DNA of 64,000 nucleotides from Acidimicrobiia bacterium (lineage in GTDB: Bacteria; Actinomycetota; Acidimicrobiia; Spongiisociales; Spongiisociaceae): assembly GCA_009841105.1 (NCBI GenBank), contig VXMM01000057.1:1-64000 (forward strand), read 5' to 3'. The notes beneath the pieces are model-generated. The model was not told where the DNA came from, ran no database searches, and worked only from the letters and a program-made list of their open reading frames with translations. Made by a program: the position numbers and the translations under genes. Positions within the stretch are counted from its first letter, which is position 1. Each line of letters starts with the position of its first letter. Of this stretch, positions 39,386 through 47,511 are shown one piece after another.

Positions 39386-41236
39386 ATGAACAGCGAAGTC
39401 GAACGCGAACGCCAGGCTATCGAGGCCACTATCGGTGACATGACCCTGGTAGGACTGCTCCGCCGGAACGCCGAGCGGTTCGCCGATCACCCGGCCATCC
39501 AATGGAAGGTCGGTGAGGAGACCCGGACCCTGACCTGGTCCGAGTATCACGGCCAGGTCGAGGAGGTGGCCGCCGGGTTGCGCACGCTCGGAGTGGAGGC
39601 CGGCACCTTCGTCGCCATCATGGGTGGCAACCGGCCCGAGCATGTGATCGCCGACCTCGGGATCGTGCATGCGGGCGCCGTTCCCGTGTCGCTCTACAAC
39701 ACCCTGGCCGGGGAGCAGATCCAGTACATCGCAGGTCACTGCTCCGCCCGGGTGGCGGTGCTGGAGAACGCCGACTACCTGGAGCGCTGGCAGGGAATCT
39801 GGGGAGATCTGCCCAACCTGACCCACATCGTCGTCATGGAGCCGCCCGCGGGCATCGGCGATGCGCGGATCAAGTCCTGGGAGGATCTCCGGTCGGCAGG
39901 CCGGGAAGCGCTGGCGAGCGATCCGGAGCTGGTCCAGCGGTCCTCGTCGGCCGTGGCACAGGACGACCTCGCCACCCTGATCTACACGTCGGGCACCACC
40001 GGAGTCCCGAAGGGGGTGATGATCAGCCACCGCAACGTGCTGTGGACCCTGGAGTGCGTCTCCCGCACCTACTCGCTGCCCGATCACCTGCGGCTCGTGT
40101 CCTACCTGCCCCTGGCGCACATCGGCGAGCGCATGGCCAGCCACTACGTCAGCCTGTACTGGGTCGGAACCGTCCGCTACATCCCCGACCTCACCGAGGT
40201 GGCGGCGGCGGTCCAGGAGACCCGCCCGCACGTCTTCTTCGCCGTGCCCCGGGTCTGGGAGAAGTTCCACGCTGGCCTGATGGCGCGGGTCAACGCCGAG
40301 CCCAACGCCCGGCGGCGGGCCCTGGCGCTCGGCGCCATCGAGTTGGCGACTGAGGGGCAACGGGCCGAGCAGGAGGGCCGCCACCTCGGGCTCGGCGCCC
40401 GCCTCAAGCTCAAGCTGTTCGATCGCATCCTCTTCTCCAAGAAGTTCCGGACCGGTCTCGGCATGGACGCGCTGAAGGTGGCCATCTCGGCCGCGGCGCC
40501 CATCTCGCCGGATCTCCTGCTCTTCTTCCGGGGTATCGGCCTACCGGTCTTCGAGCTGTACGGGATGACCGAGTCCTCCGGTCCCGGCACTTCCAACGTG
40601 CCAGGCGCCAACCGGATCGGGACCGTGGGCCCGGCCATGCCGGGGGTGGAGCTGGCCATCGCCGATGACGACGAGATCATGTTGCGGGGCGGGCTCATCA
40701 CCGAGGGTTACTACCGGGACCCCGACACGACCGCCGCCACCTATGGAGAGGACGGATGGCTGCGCACCGGCGACCTGGGACGGCTGGACGACCACGGCTA
40801 CCTCAGCATCATCGGGCGCAAGAAGGAGATCATCATCACCGCCGGTGGCAAGAACGTGGCCCCGGCCCGGCTGGAGAACCTCATCAACGAGCATGCCCTG
40901 ATCTCCCAGGCCTGCGTGGTGGGCGACGGTCGCCGCTACCTGACCCTGCTGGTGGCCCTCGATCCCGACATGGCGGAGGGATGGGCCGACAGCCAGGGCC
41001 TGGAGTACGGCAGCTTCGACGAGTTCACCCGCCATCCGGGGGTGCTCGAGGAAGTTGACCGGGTGGTGGAGTCTGCCAACACCAGAGTCGCCCGGGTGGA
41101 GCAGGCTCGCAAGTGGACGGTGGTGTCGGAGGAGTGGTCAGCCGAGACCGGCGAACTCACCCCATCGCTCAAGATGAAGCGCCGCGTGGTGCTTGAGCGC
41201 TACGCCAGCGAGATCGAAGAGCTCTACGAGGACTGA
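39386..41236 (+). CDS. Long-chain acyl-CoA synthetase (AMP-forming)
   Basis: A 616-residue adenylate-forming ligase, activating fatty acids to acyl-CoA. The P-loop-like motif LIYTSGTTGVPKGVMISHRN, the LPLAHIGERM stretch, ELYGMTESSGPGTSN (A5), DGWLRTGDLGRLDDHGYLSIIGRKKEIIITAGGKNVAP (A7/A8 hinge) and LTPSLKMKRRVV (A10 Lys) are in order. It belongs to the FadD15/LC-FACS branch (FAA1-like), typical for bacterial long-chain enzymes of about 600 residues. GGGAGGG lies before ATG 39386. The frame is open upstream to 39107, but that stretch is antisense to the HD gene. A hydroxyacid dehydrogenase gene follows by 52 nt. Confidence 0.92.
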   Translation: MNSEVERERQAIEATIGDMTLVGLLRRNAERFADHPAIQWKVGEETRTLTWSEYHGQVEEVAAGLRTLGVEAGTFVAIMGGNRPEHVIADLGIVHAGAVPVSLYNTLAGEQIQYIAGHCSARVAVLENADYLERWQGIWGDLPNLTHIVVMEPPAGIGDARIKSWEDLRSAGREALASDPELVQRSSSAVAQDDLATLIYTSGTTGVPKGVMISHRNVLWTLECVSRTYSLPDHLRLVSYLPLAHIGERMASHYVSLYWVGTVRYIPDLTEVAAAVQETRPHVFFAVPRVWEKFHAGLMARVNAEPNARRRALALGAIELATEGQRAEQEGRHLGLGARLKLKLFDRILFSKKFRTGLGMDALKVAISAAAPISPDLLLFFRGIGLPVFELYGMTESSGPGTSNVPGANRIGTVGPAMPGVELAIADDDEIMLRGGLITEGYYRDPDTTAATYGEDGWLRTGDLGRLDDHGYLSIIGRKKEIIITAGGKNVAPARLENLINEHALISQACVVGDGRRYLTLLVALDPDMAEGWADSQGLEYGSFDEFTRHPGVLEEVDRVVESANTRVARVEQARKWTVVSEEWSAETGELTPSLKMKRRVVLERYASEIEELYED

Positions 41237-41288
41237 GCATCGGCGCGGTCGGGACGGGGCGCCAGCACGGGGGCCGGGTGGCCGAGGC

Positions 41289-42266
41289 GTGACCAGGGCG
41301 TCCGTAGTGGTCACCCGTCGCCCGCCGGGGGCGGTCGTGGAAATGCTCCGGGCGGTGTCGGCGGTGTGGGTGTTTCCGGAGAATCGAGCCATCCCGCGGG
41401 CCGAGTTGCTGGCGAGGGCGCGTGATGCCGACGGTCTGTACTGCATGCTCACCGACCGCATCGACGCGGAGTTGCTGGACGCCGCCCGACGGCTCGAGGC
41501 CATCAGCCAGATGGCGGTGGGCGTGGACAACATCGACCTGGCCGCATGCACGGCGCGGGGCATCCCGGTCGGCTACACCCCCGATGTCCTGACCGAGACC
41601 ACGGCCGATACCGCCTTCGGGCTGCTCATTGGTGCTGCCCGCCGCTTCCGGGAGGGTCTGGAGGATGTGTTGGAGGGCCGTTGGGGGGAGTGGGATCCGA
41701 TGGCACTGGTGGGCCAGGACATCGCTGGATCCACCCTGGGCATCGTGGGTCTCGGGCGGATCGGGCAGGCCGTAGCCCGGAGAGGTGCGGGGTTCGGCAT
41801 GCGGATGCTCTACACCAAGCGGAGCCGCGACCACCGCGCCGAGGAAATTCTGGGAGTGGAGTACCGCACCCTGCCCGAACTGCTGGCGGAGGCGGATCAT
41901 GTGATAGTGGTTACCAGCTTTCACGCGGGTACGCACCACCTCATCGACCGAGATGCTCTGGCGGCCATGAAGCCGACTGCCACGCTCGTGAACGCGGCCC
42001 GGGGTCCGGTTGTCGACACGGACGCGCTGGTCGAGGCGCTCGCCGGGGGGACGATCGCTGCGGCCGGCTTGGATGTGACCGATCCCGAACCCATCCCGGC
42101 GGATCATCCCCTGGTGGCCCTTCCCAACTGCTTCATCGTCCCGCACATCGGGAGCGCCACCGTCCGCACCCGTGTTCAGATGGCGGAAAGGGCGGCGGCC
42201 AACCTCGTGGCCGCCCTGGAGGGCCGGCGGATGCCGTATTGCGCCAACCGTGAGGTATATGGGTAG
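41289..42266 (+). CDS. D-2-hydroxyacid dehydrogenase (glyoxylate/hydroxypyruvate reductase-like)
   Basis: A 325-residue NAD(P)-dependent enzyme reducing a 2-oxoacid. The Rossmann motif GIVGLGRIGQAVARRG is near residue 150. The catalytic Arg is in LVNAARGPVVD, Glu in LDVTDPEPIPADHPL and His in VPHIGSATVRTR, the R-E-H triad of the family. GVDNIDLAACTARGIPVGYTPDVLTETTADTAF is the conserved N-domain segment. GTG 41289 is preferred; an upstream in-frame start at 41193 would overlap the ligase gene. The stop lies 3 nt before the edge of the large intergenic repeat. Confidence 0.9.
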   Translation: MTRASVVVTRRPPGAVVEMLRAVSAVWVFPENRAIPRAELLARARDADGLYCMLTDRIDAELLDAARRLEAISQMAVGVDNIDLAACTARGIPVGYTPDVLTETTADTAFGLLIGAARRFREGLEDVLEGRWGEWDPMALVGQDIAGSTLGIVGLGRIGQAVARRGAGFGMRMLYTKRSRDHRAEEILGVEYRTLPELLAEADHVIVVTSFHAGTHHLIDRDALAAMKPTATLVNAARGPVVDTDALVEALAGGTIAAAGLDVTDPEPIPADHPLVALPNCFIVPHIGSATVRTRVQMAERAAANLVAALEGRRMPYCANREVYG

Positions 42267-42269
42267 TTG

Positions 42270-42490
42270 CTAGTTGATCGTGGTCGGTCTGCGTTGCGGC
42301 GGCGTGCTCTGGACCGCCATCGACGCCCCTGGCTGCGTCCTGCCTCCTCAACGTACCCTGCGGGTACGCCTTCGTCAGCAGTCCTTGCCATAGACGCCGC
42401 TGCCGGCGCCACATCCCACCGCCACCCCACAGACCGACCACGGGACCCGCGATAACAAACGAGCGCTCATAGCGTGAACACGTCCTAGTT
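42270..42490 (+). repeat. Dispersed repeat, complete 221-bp composite (module A plus module B)
   Basis: The left edge is CTAGTTGATCGTGGTCGG. The inverted repeat CGTGGTCGGTCTG (42279-42291) pairs with CAGACCGACCACG (near 42430-42442). Inside, GTACCC (42353-42358) and GGGTAC (42362-42367) form a hairpin around TGC. Module B occupies 42436-42490 and nearly matches the copies at 2180 and 10655. The element fills the gap between convergent genes and may serve as their terminator. It carries no gene. Confidence 0.88.
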
Positions 42491-42507
42491 CTGATGGGTG
42501 CTACCGA

Positions 42508-43155
42508 CTACTGACTACCGGCTAGTTGGTTGAAGATGGCGAGAACGGCGCCCTCGCCCACCTTGATCTCGACTTCCTGGCCCAGAGCAACGTTGCTGAT
42601 TCCCACTGAGCCGTGAACCCGGAGCGAGGCATCCCGGAGCGGCCATCGGGCGTTCCGGACATGCACGCCGTGGGCGTCCCTTCCGATCGGGATGAGGCTG
42701 AAGAGTTGTCCCGGTGTGGTGGGAACCGACTTGCCACCCCGGACGACGTAGGCCGTCTCGCGTTCCATGATCCAGCTGACTGGAACGTGGCGGGCTGCAG
42801 GACTCCCGATCACCCCGAAGTTGCCGAGCAGGTGGTCGAGCCGCCCGCCCCCGCCGCCCACGAAGACGATCTCGCTCGGCTTGGAGCGGAGCGCGACGTC
42901 CAGCGCCAGTTCCAGATCGGTGGCGTCCTTGTCAGGTGAGTGGGCTTCGATGACCGTCTCGCCATCGAAGGTCCGCTCCAAGGCCCTTCGTGAAACCGAG
43001 TCGAGATCGCCTACCAGGATGTTGACGGTCACGGCGGCGGCGGCGGCGATGTCGGCGCCCGAATCGGCGGCTACAACGATGTCAGCCGGCCCGAGCCCCC
43101 CGATCCGCTCCGGGGATACCGGATCACCCCCGACGAAGACATGGATGACAGCCAT
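42508..43155 (-). CDS. thiN: Thiamine pyrophosphokinase
   Basis: A 215-residue TPK that converts thiamine to thiamine diphosphate with ATP. VVAADSGADIA, LVGDLDSVS, SPDKDATDLELALDVAL and GGGGGRLDHLLGNFGVI are the catalytic-domain motifs, holding the Mg-binding aspartates. The C-terminal beta-sandwich (about 135-215) carries the VHVRNARWPLRDASL thiamine-binding part. It starts 6 nt after the TolB-like lipoprotein gene, so both share a transcript. No TPP riboswitch was found nearby. Confidence 0.9.
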   Translation of the reverse strand: MAVIHVFVGGDPVSPERIGGLGPADIVVAADSGADIAAAAAVTVNILVGDLDSVSRRALERTFDGETVIEAHSPDKDATDLELALDVALRSKPSEIVFVGGGGGRLDHLLGNFGVIGSPAARHVPVSWIMERETAYVVRGGKSVPTTPGQLFSLIPIGRDAHGVHVRNARWPLRDASLRVHGSVGISNVALGQEVEIKVGEGAVLAIFNQLAGSQ

Positions 43156-43161
43156 TCAGGT

Positions 43162-44574
43162 TCAGGGTGAGAACACGGCCATGGATCCGGCGCCGAGCAG
43201 GACGGGGCGCTTCTCCTGAAGAAGCTGGAGGAAGACGTAGTCGTCTCCCCGGTCGGCGGCGGCGTACACGAAGGCCGAACTGTCCGGCGCCCAGAGCGTG
43301 TGGCTGTGGCCGTATTGATTCCAGAACGGGATGTAGCTGCGCAGAAAATTCTCGGAAGGGGTGATGCCCGGGTATGCGGTGATGGCGCCGTCTTGGTACA
43401 CGTCCATGGAGAGCCGGCTCTCCTCGTTGATGCCGAGCAGGAGGATCTTCTGGCTGTCAGGACTCCACTGCCAGGCCACCGTGTTGGGGGCATCGACCTC
43501 CGCCACCTCACCACTCGGCCCGATCAGGTACATCGAGGTGGGACGGGCCAGGTTGTGGAGCGAGTAGGCCACCCGAGTTCCATCAGGGGACACCGCGAAG
43601 GCGAAGAACCCGGCCCCCGTTGCGATGACCTCGATCTGACCGCTTTCCAGGTCGTGGATCACTAGCTCGTCCGGGGGTTCTTCGGTCTGGTCCGCGGCTG
43701 GACGCACGTACATGATCGAGCGGCCGTCGGGCATCCACGACGGCGCCTGGTAACCCGACCAGACGAAGTCGAACGTGGCTACGGGGATGATCTCTCCGGA
43801 AGACGGGTCGATGATCTGGAGGCGCGAGTTGTCGAGGTGGGTCAGAACACGCGAGCTGTCCGGCGACCAGTGGAAGTAGTAGGAGAAGGCCGAGTCCACC
43901 ATCTTCACCATTCCGGTGTCCAGATCGAGGATGGCGAGGGCGACCTGGGCATCGGCGCTTCCCAGCATCGCCACGAAGCGACCGTCCGGACTCCAGTGGA
44001 TGTAGAACGCCACGAACGGTGTCTCGTACGCAAACAACGATCCACCGGTTCCAGGACCGATGACCAGCCAGCTCTCGGTAGTCGAGGCCCTTGAGAAGGC
44101 CACCAGCCGCCCGTCCGGCGACCAGACGGGCTGGGCCAGGAAACCATCCGCCGTCTCCAGGTAGAGATCGTTCCGCTCGGCGCCGGGGCCGAGGACGGTG
44201 ATGCCTCCGCCATATCGCCCGTCGACCAGCACCGGGGCGGGAAGGGCCTCGATTCCCCGGTCCGACAGCTCCAGTGCGTCCGGCATGGTGGCTGCAGCGG
44301 CTGCCGTGGTGGTCGAGGTGCTCTCCGCTGCGGCGGGCTCGGTGGTGATAGCGGTCGGTGCCGCCGTCGTGGCAGTTACGGCCGGCGCGGATGTGGTTAC
44401 GGGAGCGGCGCCGGCCTCCTCGGTCACGATAGTGGTGGCCTCGGCGGATGGGTTCCCCTCAAATACGACCTCGTTGCCGGATGTGGAGCAGGAGGGGAGT
44501 AGAGCCATAATGACCGCGACGAGGGCAAGCGTTCCGGATCGCAAAGATCGGGCCGCGCCTGCTTGGAGGCTCAT
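43162..44574 (-). CDS. TolB-like beta-propeller lipoprotein
   Basis: A 470-residue lipoprotein. The signal segment ends with lipobox LLPSC (Cys29), and a Thr/Ala-rich linker of about 60 residues follows. The rest is a beta-propeller of PD40/TolB-type repeats, seen as repeated W-SPDGR phrases (WSPDGRLVAF, WSPDGRFVAM, WSPDSSRVL, WMPDGRSIMY, SPDGTRVAY, WSPDSQKILL, WAPDSSAFVY). It is a surface-exposed binding or scaffolding protein with no enzyme motif. It is divergent from the Fe-S scaffold gene, and thiN follows 6 nt downstream on the same strand. Specific partner unknown. Confidence 0.82.
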   Translation of the reverse strand: MSLQAGAARSLRSGTLALVAVIMALLPSCSTSGNEVVFEGNPSAEATTIVTEEAGAAPVTTSAPAVTATTAAPTAITTEPAAAESTSTTTAAAAATMPDALELSDRGIEALPAPVLVDGRYGGGITVLGPGAERNDLYLETADGFLAQPVWSPDGRLVAFSRASTTESWLVIGPGTGGSLFAYETPFVAFYIHWSPDGRFVAMLGSADAQVALAILDLDTGMVKMVDSAFSYYFHWSPDSSRVLTHLDNSRLQIIDPSSGEIIPVATFDFVWSGYQAPSWMPDGRSIMYVRPAADQTEEPPDELVIHDLESGQIEVIATGAGFFAFAVSPDGTRVAYSLHNLARPTSMYLIGPSGEVAEVDAPNTVAWQWSPDSQKILLLGINEESRLSMDVYQDGAITAYPGITPSENFLRSYIPFWNQYGHSHTLWAPDSSAFVYAAADRGDDYVFLQLLQEKRPVLLGAGSMAVFSP

Positions 44575-44636
44575 GTACGGACTGTACCCGACCTCCCGGT
44601 CAACGGTTGCCCGCGTCGGTGGCTACCCTTGCGACC

Positions 44637-45263
44637 ATGAGCACCACCACCACCGCATTGATGAACTTCAGCGACGAGGCCCTTGAGCGGATCATCGAGA
44701 TCCGAGATCAGGAGCCGGGCGACGAGGAGTACGCGCTGCTGATCGAGATCACCGGCGTTCAGGGAGTCCAGTTTGGGTACTCGTTGTCGTTCGTCCCGGT
44801 CGGAGAGGCGGAGCCGTCCGATCACGTGGAGCGCCACGGTGATCTGGCGGTCGTCATTCCGGCTTCGGATACCGAGAACATGACCGGTGCCCGGCTGGCC
44901 ATGTCGTCAAACCCGATGACCCCGGGATTGGCCATCGACAACCCGAACAACCCGTCGCCCGACATACCGGATTTCGACGCCGGTGACCTGACCGGTCCGA
45001 TCGCGGAGCGGGTCCAGCAGGTCCTCGACCACCAGGTGAACCCGGCGATCGCGGCCCACGGAGGCCAAGCCAGCCTGGTGGGCGAGGAGAACGGTGTGGT
45101 CTATCTCCGGATGGGAGGCGGATGCCAGGGTTGCGGGATGGCCGCCCAAACCTTGCGCCAGGGAATCGAGCGGATCCTGCGGGACGCTATCCCCGAAATC
45201 GTGGAGATCGTGGACATCACCGACCACCAGAGCGGCGAGAACCCCTACTACGCGGCATCCTAG
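44637..45263 (+). CDS. Fe-S scaffold protein, NfuA-like (HesB-like + NifU C-terminal domain)
   Basis: A 208-residue protein. Residues about 8-105 resemble a degenerate HesB/IscA domain without its cysteines (ALERIIEIRDQEPGDEEYALLIEITGVQG...). Residues about 120-195 are a NifU C-terminal domain with the cluster-binding C163-x2-C166 in GGGCQGCGMAAQTL and preceding VNPAIAAHGGQASLV. This is the NfuA plan: it carries a [4Fe-4S] cluster to client enzymes. ATG 44637 is preferred over the upstream GTG. It is divergent from the lipoprotein gene across 62 nt. Confidence 0.88.
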   Translation: MSTTTTALMNFSDEALERIIEIRDQEPGDEEYALLIEITGVQGVQFGYSLSFVPVGEAEPSDHVERHGDLAVVIPASDTENMTGARLAMSSNPMTPGLAIDNPNNPSPDIPDFDAGDLTGPIAERVQQVLDHQVNPAIAAHGGQASLVGEENGVVYLRMGGGCQGCGMAAQTLRQGIERILRDAIPEIVEIVDITDHQSGENPYYAAS

Positions 45264-45585
45264 GCCCATTCCCACTAGGCGCCCGCTCAGGCCAGGCGAA
45301 GCCTGACGTAACGTTCCTGAAAATGCCTCCGGCCTGGAGAATCCTCAACAAGCGCGGAATGCGCTGCGAGGCGGCGCCCCTGGGACGCGGAGGCGAGCGG
45401 ATCGCTTGTCACCGCGCCGTACCGGTCTTAGAGCCGGTCGGGCGAGTAGATCCATCCACATATTCGCCATTTAAAACCCAGGACAAATCGCTGATCACCG
45501 TTTCATCTGTCTTTTTAGACCAGAAAATGTGGTAAGTGCCAGCAGACCTGCACAGCCACATTTTCAAGACCAGAGCGAGGGTGCG
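45264..45585. other. Gene-free stretch with AT-richer segment before the AlbA_2 gene
   Basis: About 320 nt without a supported gene. The part from about 45460 to 45570 is clearly richer in A and T than its surroundings, which suits a promoter or foreign DNA. It holds the inverted repeat listed separately. The remainder shows nothing I recognise. Confidence 0.5.
45524..45564. promoter_or_regulatory. 9-bp inverted repeat upstream of the AlbA_2 gene (candidate operator)
   Basis: AAAATGTGG (45524-45532) and CCACATTTT (45556-45564) are perfect inverted repeats with a 23-nt spacer, 21 nt before the start codon. The nearby GACCAG also occurs on both sides but in direct orientation. It could be an operator for an autoregulator or a transcript hairpin. 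Confidence 0.4.
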
Positions 45586-47403
45586 ATGTCTACAGGATTC
45601 GGAGCTTCGGTCGCCCTTGATGACCAGATCCAACTCGTGCTCGATCTCTTGGCGCAAGGTCGCCCTCCCGCGGAGATCGAAACGGCCCATGTGGACGTCA
45701 AAGAGGAGCCCGGCCGTCGCGACAGGCGCGGCAAGTCCCTGCCGGCAAGCCGCGAGAACGAGGAGGCTGCCGGGTACCTCACGGGCGAAATGGCCTGCAT
45801 GGCCAATACCCCGGGGGGTGGCGCGATCATCTTGGGTGTGTCCGACGACGGTGTCAGGATCGGCACAGGGCTGGATCCGGAGTGGCTCGGCCACCGCATA
45901 TTTGAACTGACACAGCGCAAGCTGACCGTCTCTGCCCGACCCTTGATGTTGGACGGCTGCCGCTTGCTGGTGCTGTCCACGCCCGAAGCTTGGGAGCCGA
46001 TCCCTTACAGGGGTCGCTATCGCTGGCGTTTGAACGACAACTGCGTTGATGTCGATTTCACATCGTGGAATGACAGGCGGCTGCTTCGCGGAGGCTTCGA
46101 TTGGTCGGCCCAGCCGTCGTCTCACTCACTGGCCGACGTCAAGCAGACCGCTGTCGACATCGCCAGGCGGTACATGCGCGAGAACGGCAACGGTAGTGGT
46201 GACGGCGGCCATCTGGCGATGGCGACGAGTCAGGACATGATCCGCCGTCTCAACCTTGTGGACGCAGACGGCCGACTGACCAACGCAGGATCGCTGCTCT
46301 TTGTGGGAACTCCCGAGATCGGAATCGACTACGTTCGGCGGGAGGTCCCCGGTGGCGACAGCACGCATCGCGTTTCCCGTGCCGGTCGGCCTTGGTCGAG
46401 CGCCTTTAGCGAGGCGTTCGGGCCGTCCTTCAGCCGGGAGGAGGTGGGGCGCCGCCCGTTGCTGGAGCAGTTCGCCGCGGTGGAGCAGGCGATGGATGTG
46501 GCGAACGCCGTGGTTCATGTGCCGGACGGCTTCGCGGCGCATCAGATCGACTCCATCCCGCTGAGAGCCATGAGGGAGGCGCTGGTCAATGGCATCGTCC
46601 ACCGCGACTGGAACTCCCCGCAACCGACGACCGTCGAGCATGTCGGGTCTGTCCTGACTGTCACCTCGCCGGGGGGCTTCGTCGGAGGGGTCGCCCCCTC
46701 GAACATCATCACGCATCCTGCGGCGCCCCGCTATAGAAGTCTCGCTGAGGCCATGGCGGCTATGCGGTTGGGCGAGCGAGAAGGGATCGGCGTGGACCGC
46801 ATGACGGCGGACATGCTCTCTCTGGGTCACCCACCGCCGGTCTTCTCGGAGGTTGATGGCCCGTACGTGCGGGTCGCGCTGATCGGCGGCAAGCCGGATC
46901 AGGAGTGGCTCCACTTCATCGGCGGGCTCGAGCCCTCCTCGCGGGGTGATCTGGACCTGCTGCTTCTCGTGAACTGCCTGATCGACCGCGGCTGGGCCGA
47001 TGCCAACTTGGCGGCTCCGGTTCTGCAAAGACCTGTCCAGGAGACGTTGTCGATGATCGAGCGGGTTGCTGATCGAGTTCACATCGACGGAAGGCCGATC
47101 ATCGAGAATGTCCACGGCATTCCCGAAGGTCACCCGCCTGCCCTCCGGCTGTCGGACGGTGCCCGCAGGCAATTCGTCCGCAAGCTCGAGCGATTCGCCA
47201 CGCGCGCCGGACGGGAGTCGGTGATGCTGGACTACGCCCGGGCGAGGGGACGCATCTCCTCGACCGAGGCCGGCGACCTGGCGGGTGTCACCGCGTCTCA
47301 CGCCGCCCAGATGCTTGCCGCGCTGGCTGATGCAGGGCACCTGGTGGGGAGCCGTCCCAACCGACGGGGCCGCGGCTTCCACTACCTGCCAGTGCCGACG
47401 TGA
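45586..47403 (+). CDS. AlbA_2/Schlafen-type ATP-binding protein with GHKL-like domain
   Basis: A 605-residue protein started at ATG 45586 (GAGGG upstream). The N-terminal part (about residues 30-150) is an AlbA_2 (Schlafen AAA_4-like) domain: VDVKEEPGR, then NTPGGGAIILGVSDDGV and RLLVLSTPEAWEPIPYRGRYRWR. A middle region has SLLFVGTPEIGIDYV. From about 300 comes an HATPase_c_4-like region, PLRAMREALVNGIVHRDWNS with VTSPGGFVGGV and GEREGIGVDRM. The C-terminus looks like a winged helix (SSTEAGDLAGVTASHAAQMLAALADAGHLVGSR). Such proteins are predicted transcription regulators or defence-associated factors. It stands alone between housekeeping genes, preceded by an AT-richer tract, which hints at transfer. 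Confidence 0.75.
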   Translation: MSTGFGASVALDDQIQLVLDLLAQGRPPAEIETAHVDVKEEPGRRDRRGKSLPASRENEEAAGYLTGEMACMANTPGGGAIILGVSDDGVRIGTGLDPEWLGHRIFELTQRKLTVSARPLMLDGCRLLVLSTPEAWEPIPYRGRYRWRLNDNCVDVDFTSWNDRRLLRGGFDWSAQPSSHSLADVKQTAVDIARRYMRENGNGSGDGGHLAMATSQDMIRRLNLVDADGRLTNAGSLLFVGTPEIGIDYVRREVPGGDSTHRVSRAGRPWSSAFSEAFGPSFSREEVGRRPLLEQFAAVEQAMDVANAVVHVPDGFAAHQIDSIPLRAMREALVNGIVHRDWNSPQPTTVEHVGSVLTVTSPGGFVGGVAPSNIITHPAAPRYRSLAEAMAAMRLGEREGIGVDRMTADMLSLGHPPPVFSEVDGPYVRVALIGGKPDQEWLHFIGGLEPSSRGDLDLLLLVNCLIDRGWADANLAAPVLQRPVQETLSMIERVADRVHIDGRPIIENVHGIPEGHPPALRLSDGARRQFVRKLERFATRAGRESVMLDYARARGRISSTEAGDLAGVTASHAAQMLAALADAGHLVGSRPNRRGRGFHYLPVPT

Positions 47404-47425
47404 TTGTTTCCGATGGCTGGGCAAG

Positions 47426-47443
47426 GTTTACCTCGCGTTCACC
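47426..47443 (+). promoter_or_regulatory. PHO box (PhoP binding site) before pstS
   Basis: GTTTACC (47426-47432) and GTTCACC (47437-47443) are direct repeat units with an 11-bp period. This is the pattern of actinobacterial PHO boxes known from Streptomyces, where PhoP activates pstS under phosphate limitation. It lies 68 nt before the pstS start codon. Confidence 0.7.
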
Positions 47444-47511
47444 CTGGAAGACCGGTCCCTTAACCCTGATGGCTTAGCGTTCGCTCCGGATCGAGGGTTA
47501 GGGGAGCTTGG

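Noticed and set aside
42491-42508. TPP riboswitch near thiN
   Set aside because: No CUGAGA/thi-box pattern was found upstream of thiN or its operon partner.
45409-46125. 238-codon minus-strand frame over the AlbA_2 gene start
   Set aside because: No recognisable family. The plus-strand AlbA_2 domain is clear across the same bases.
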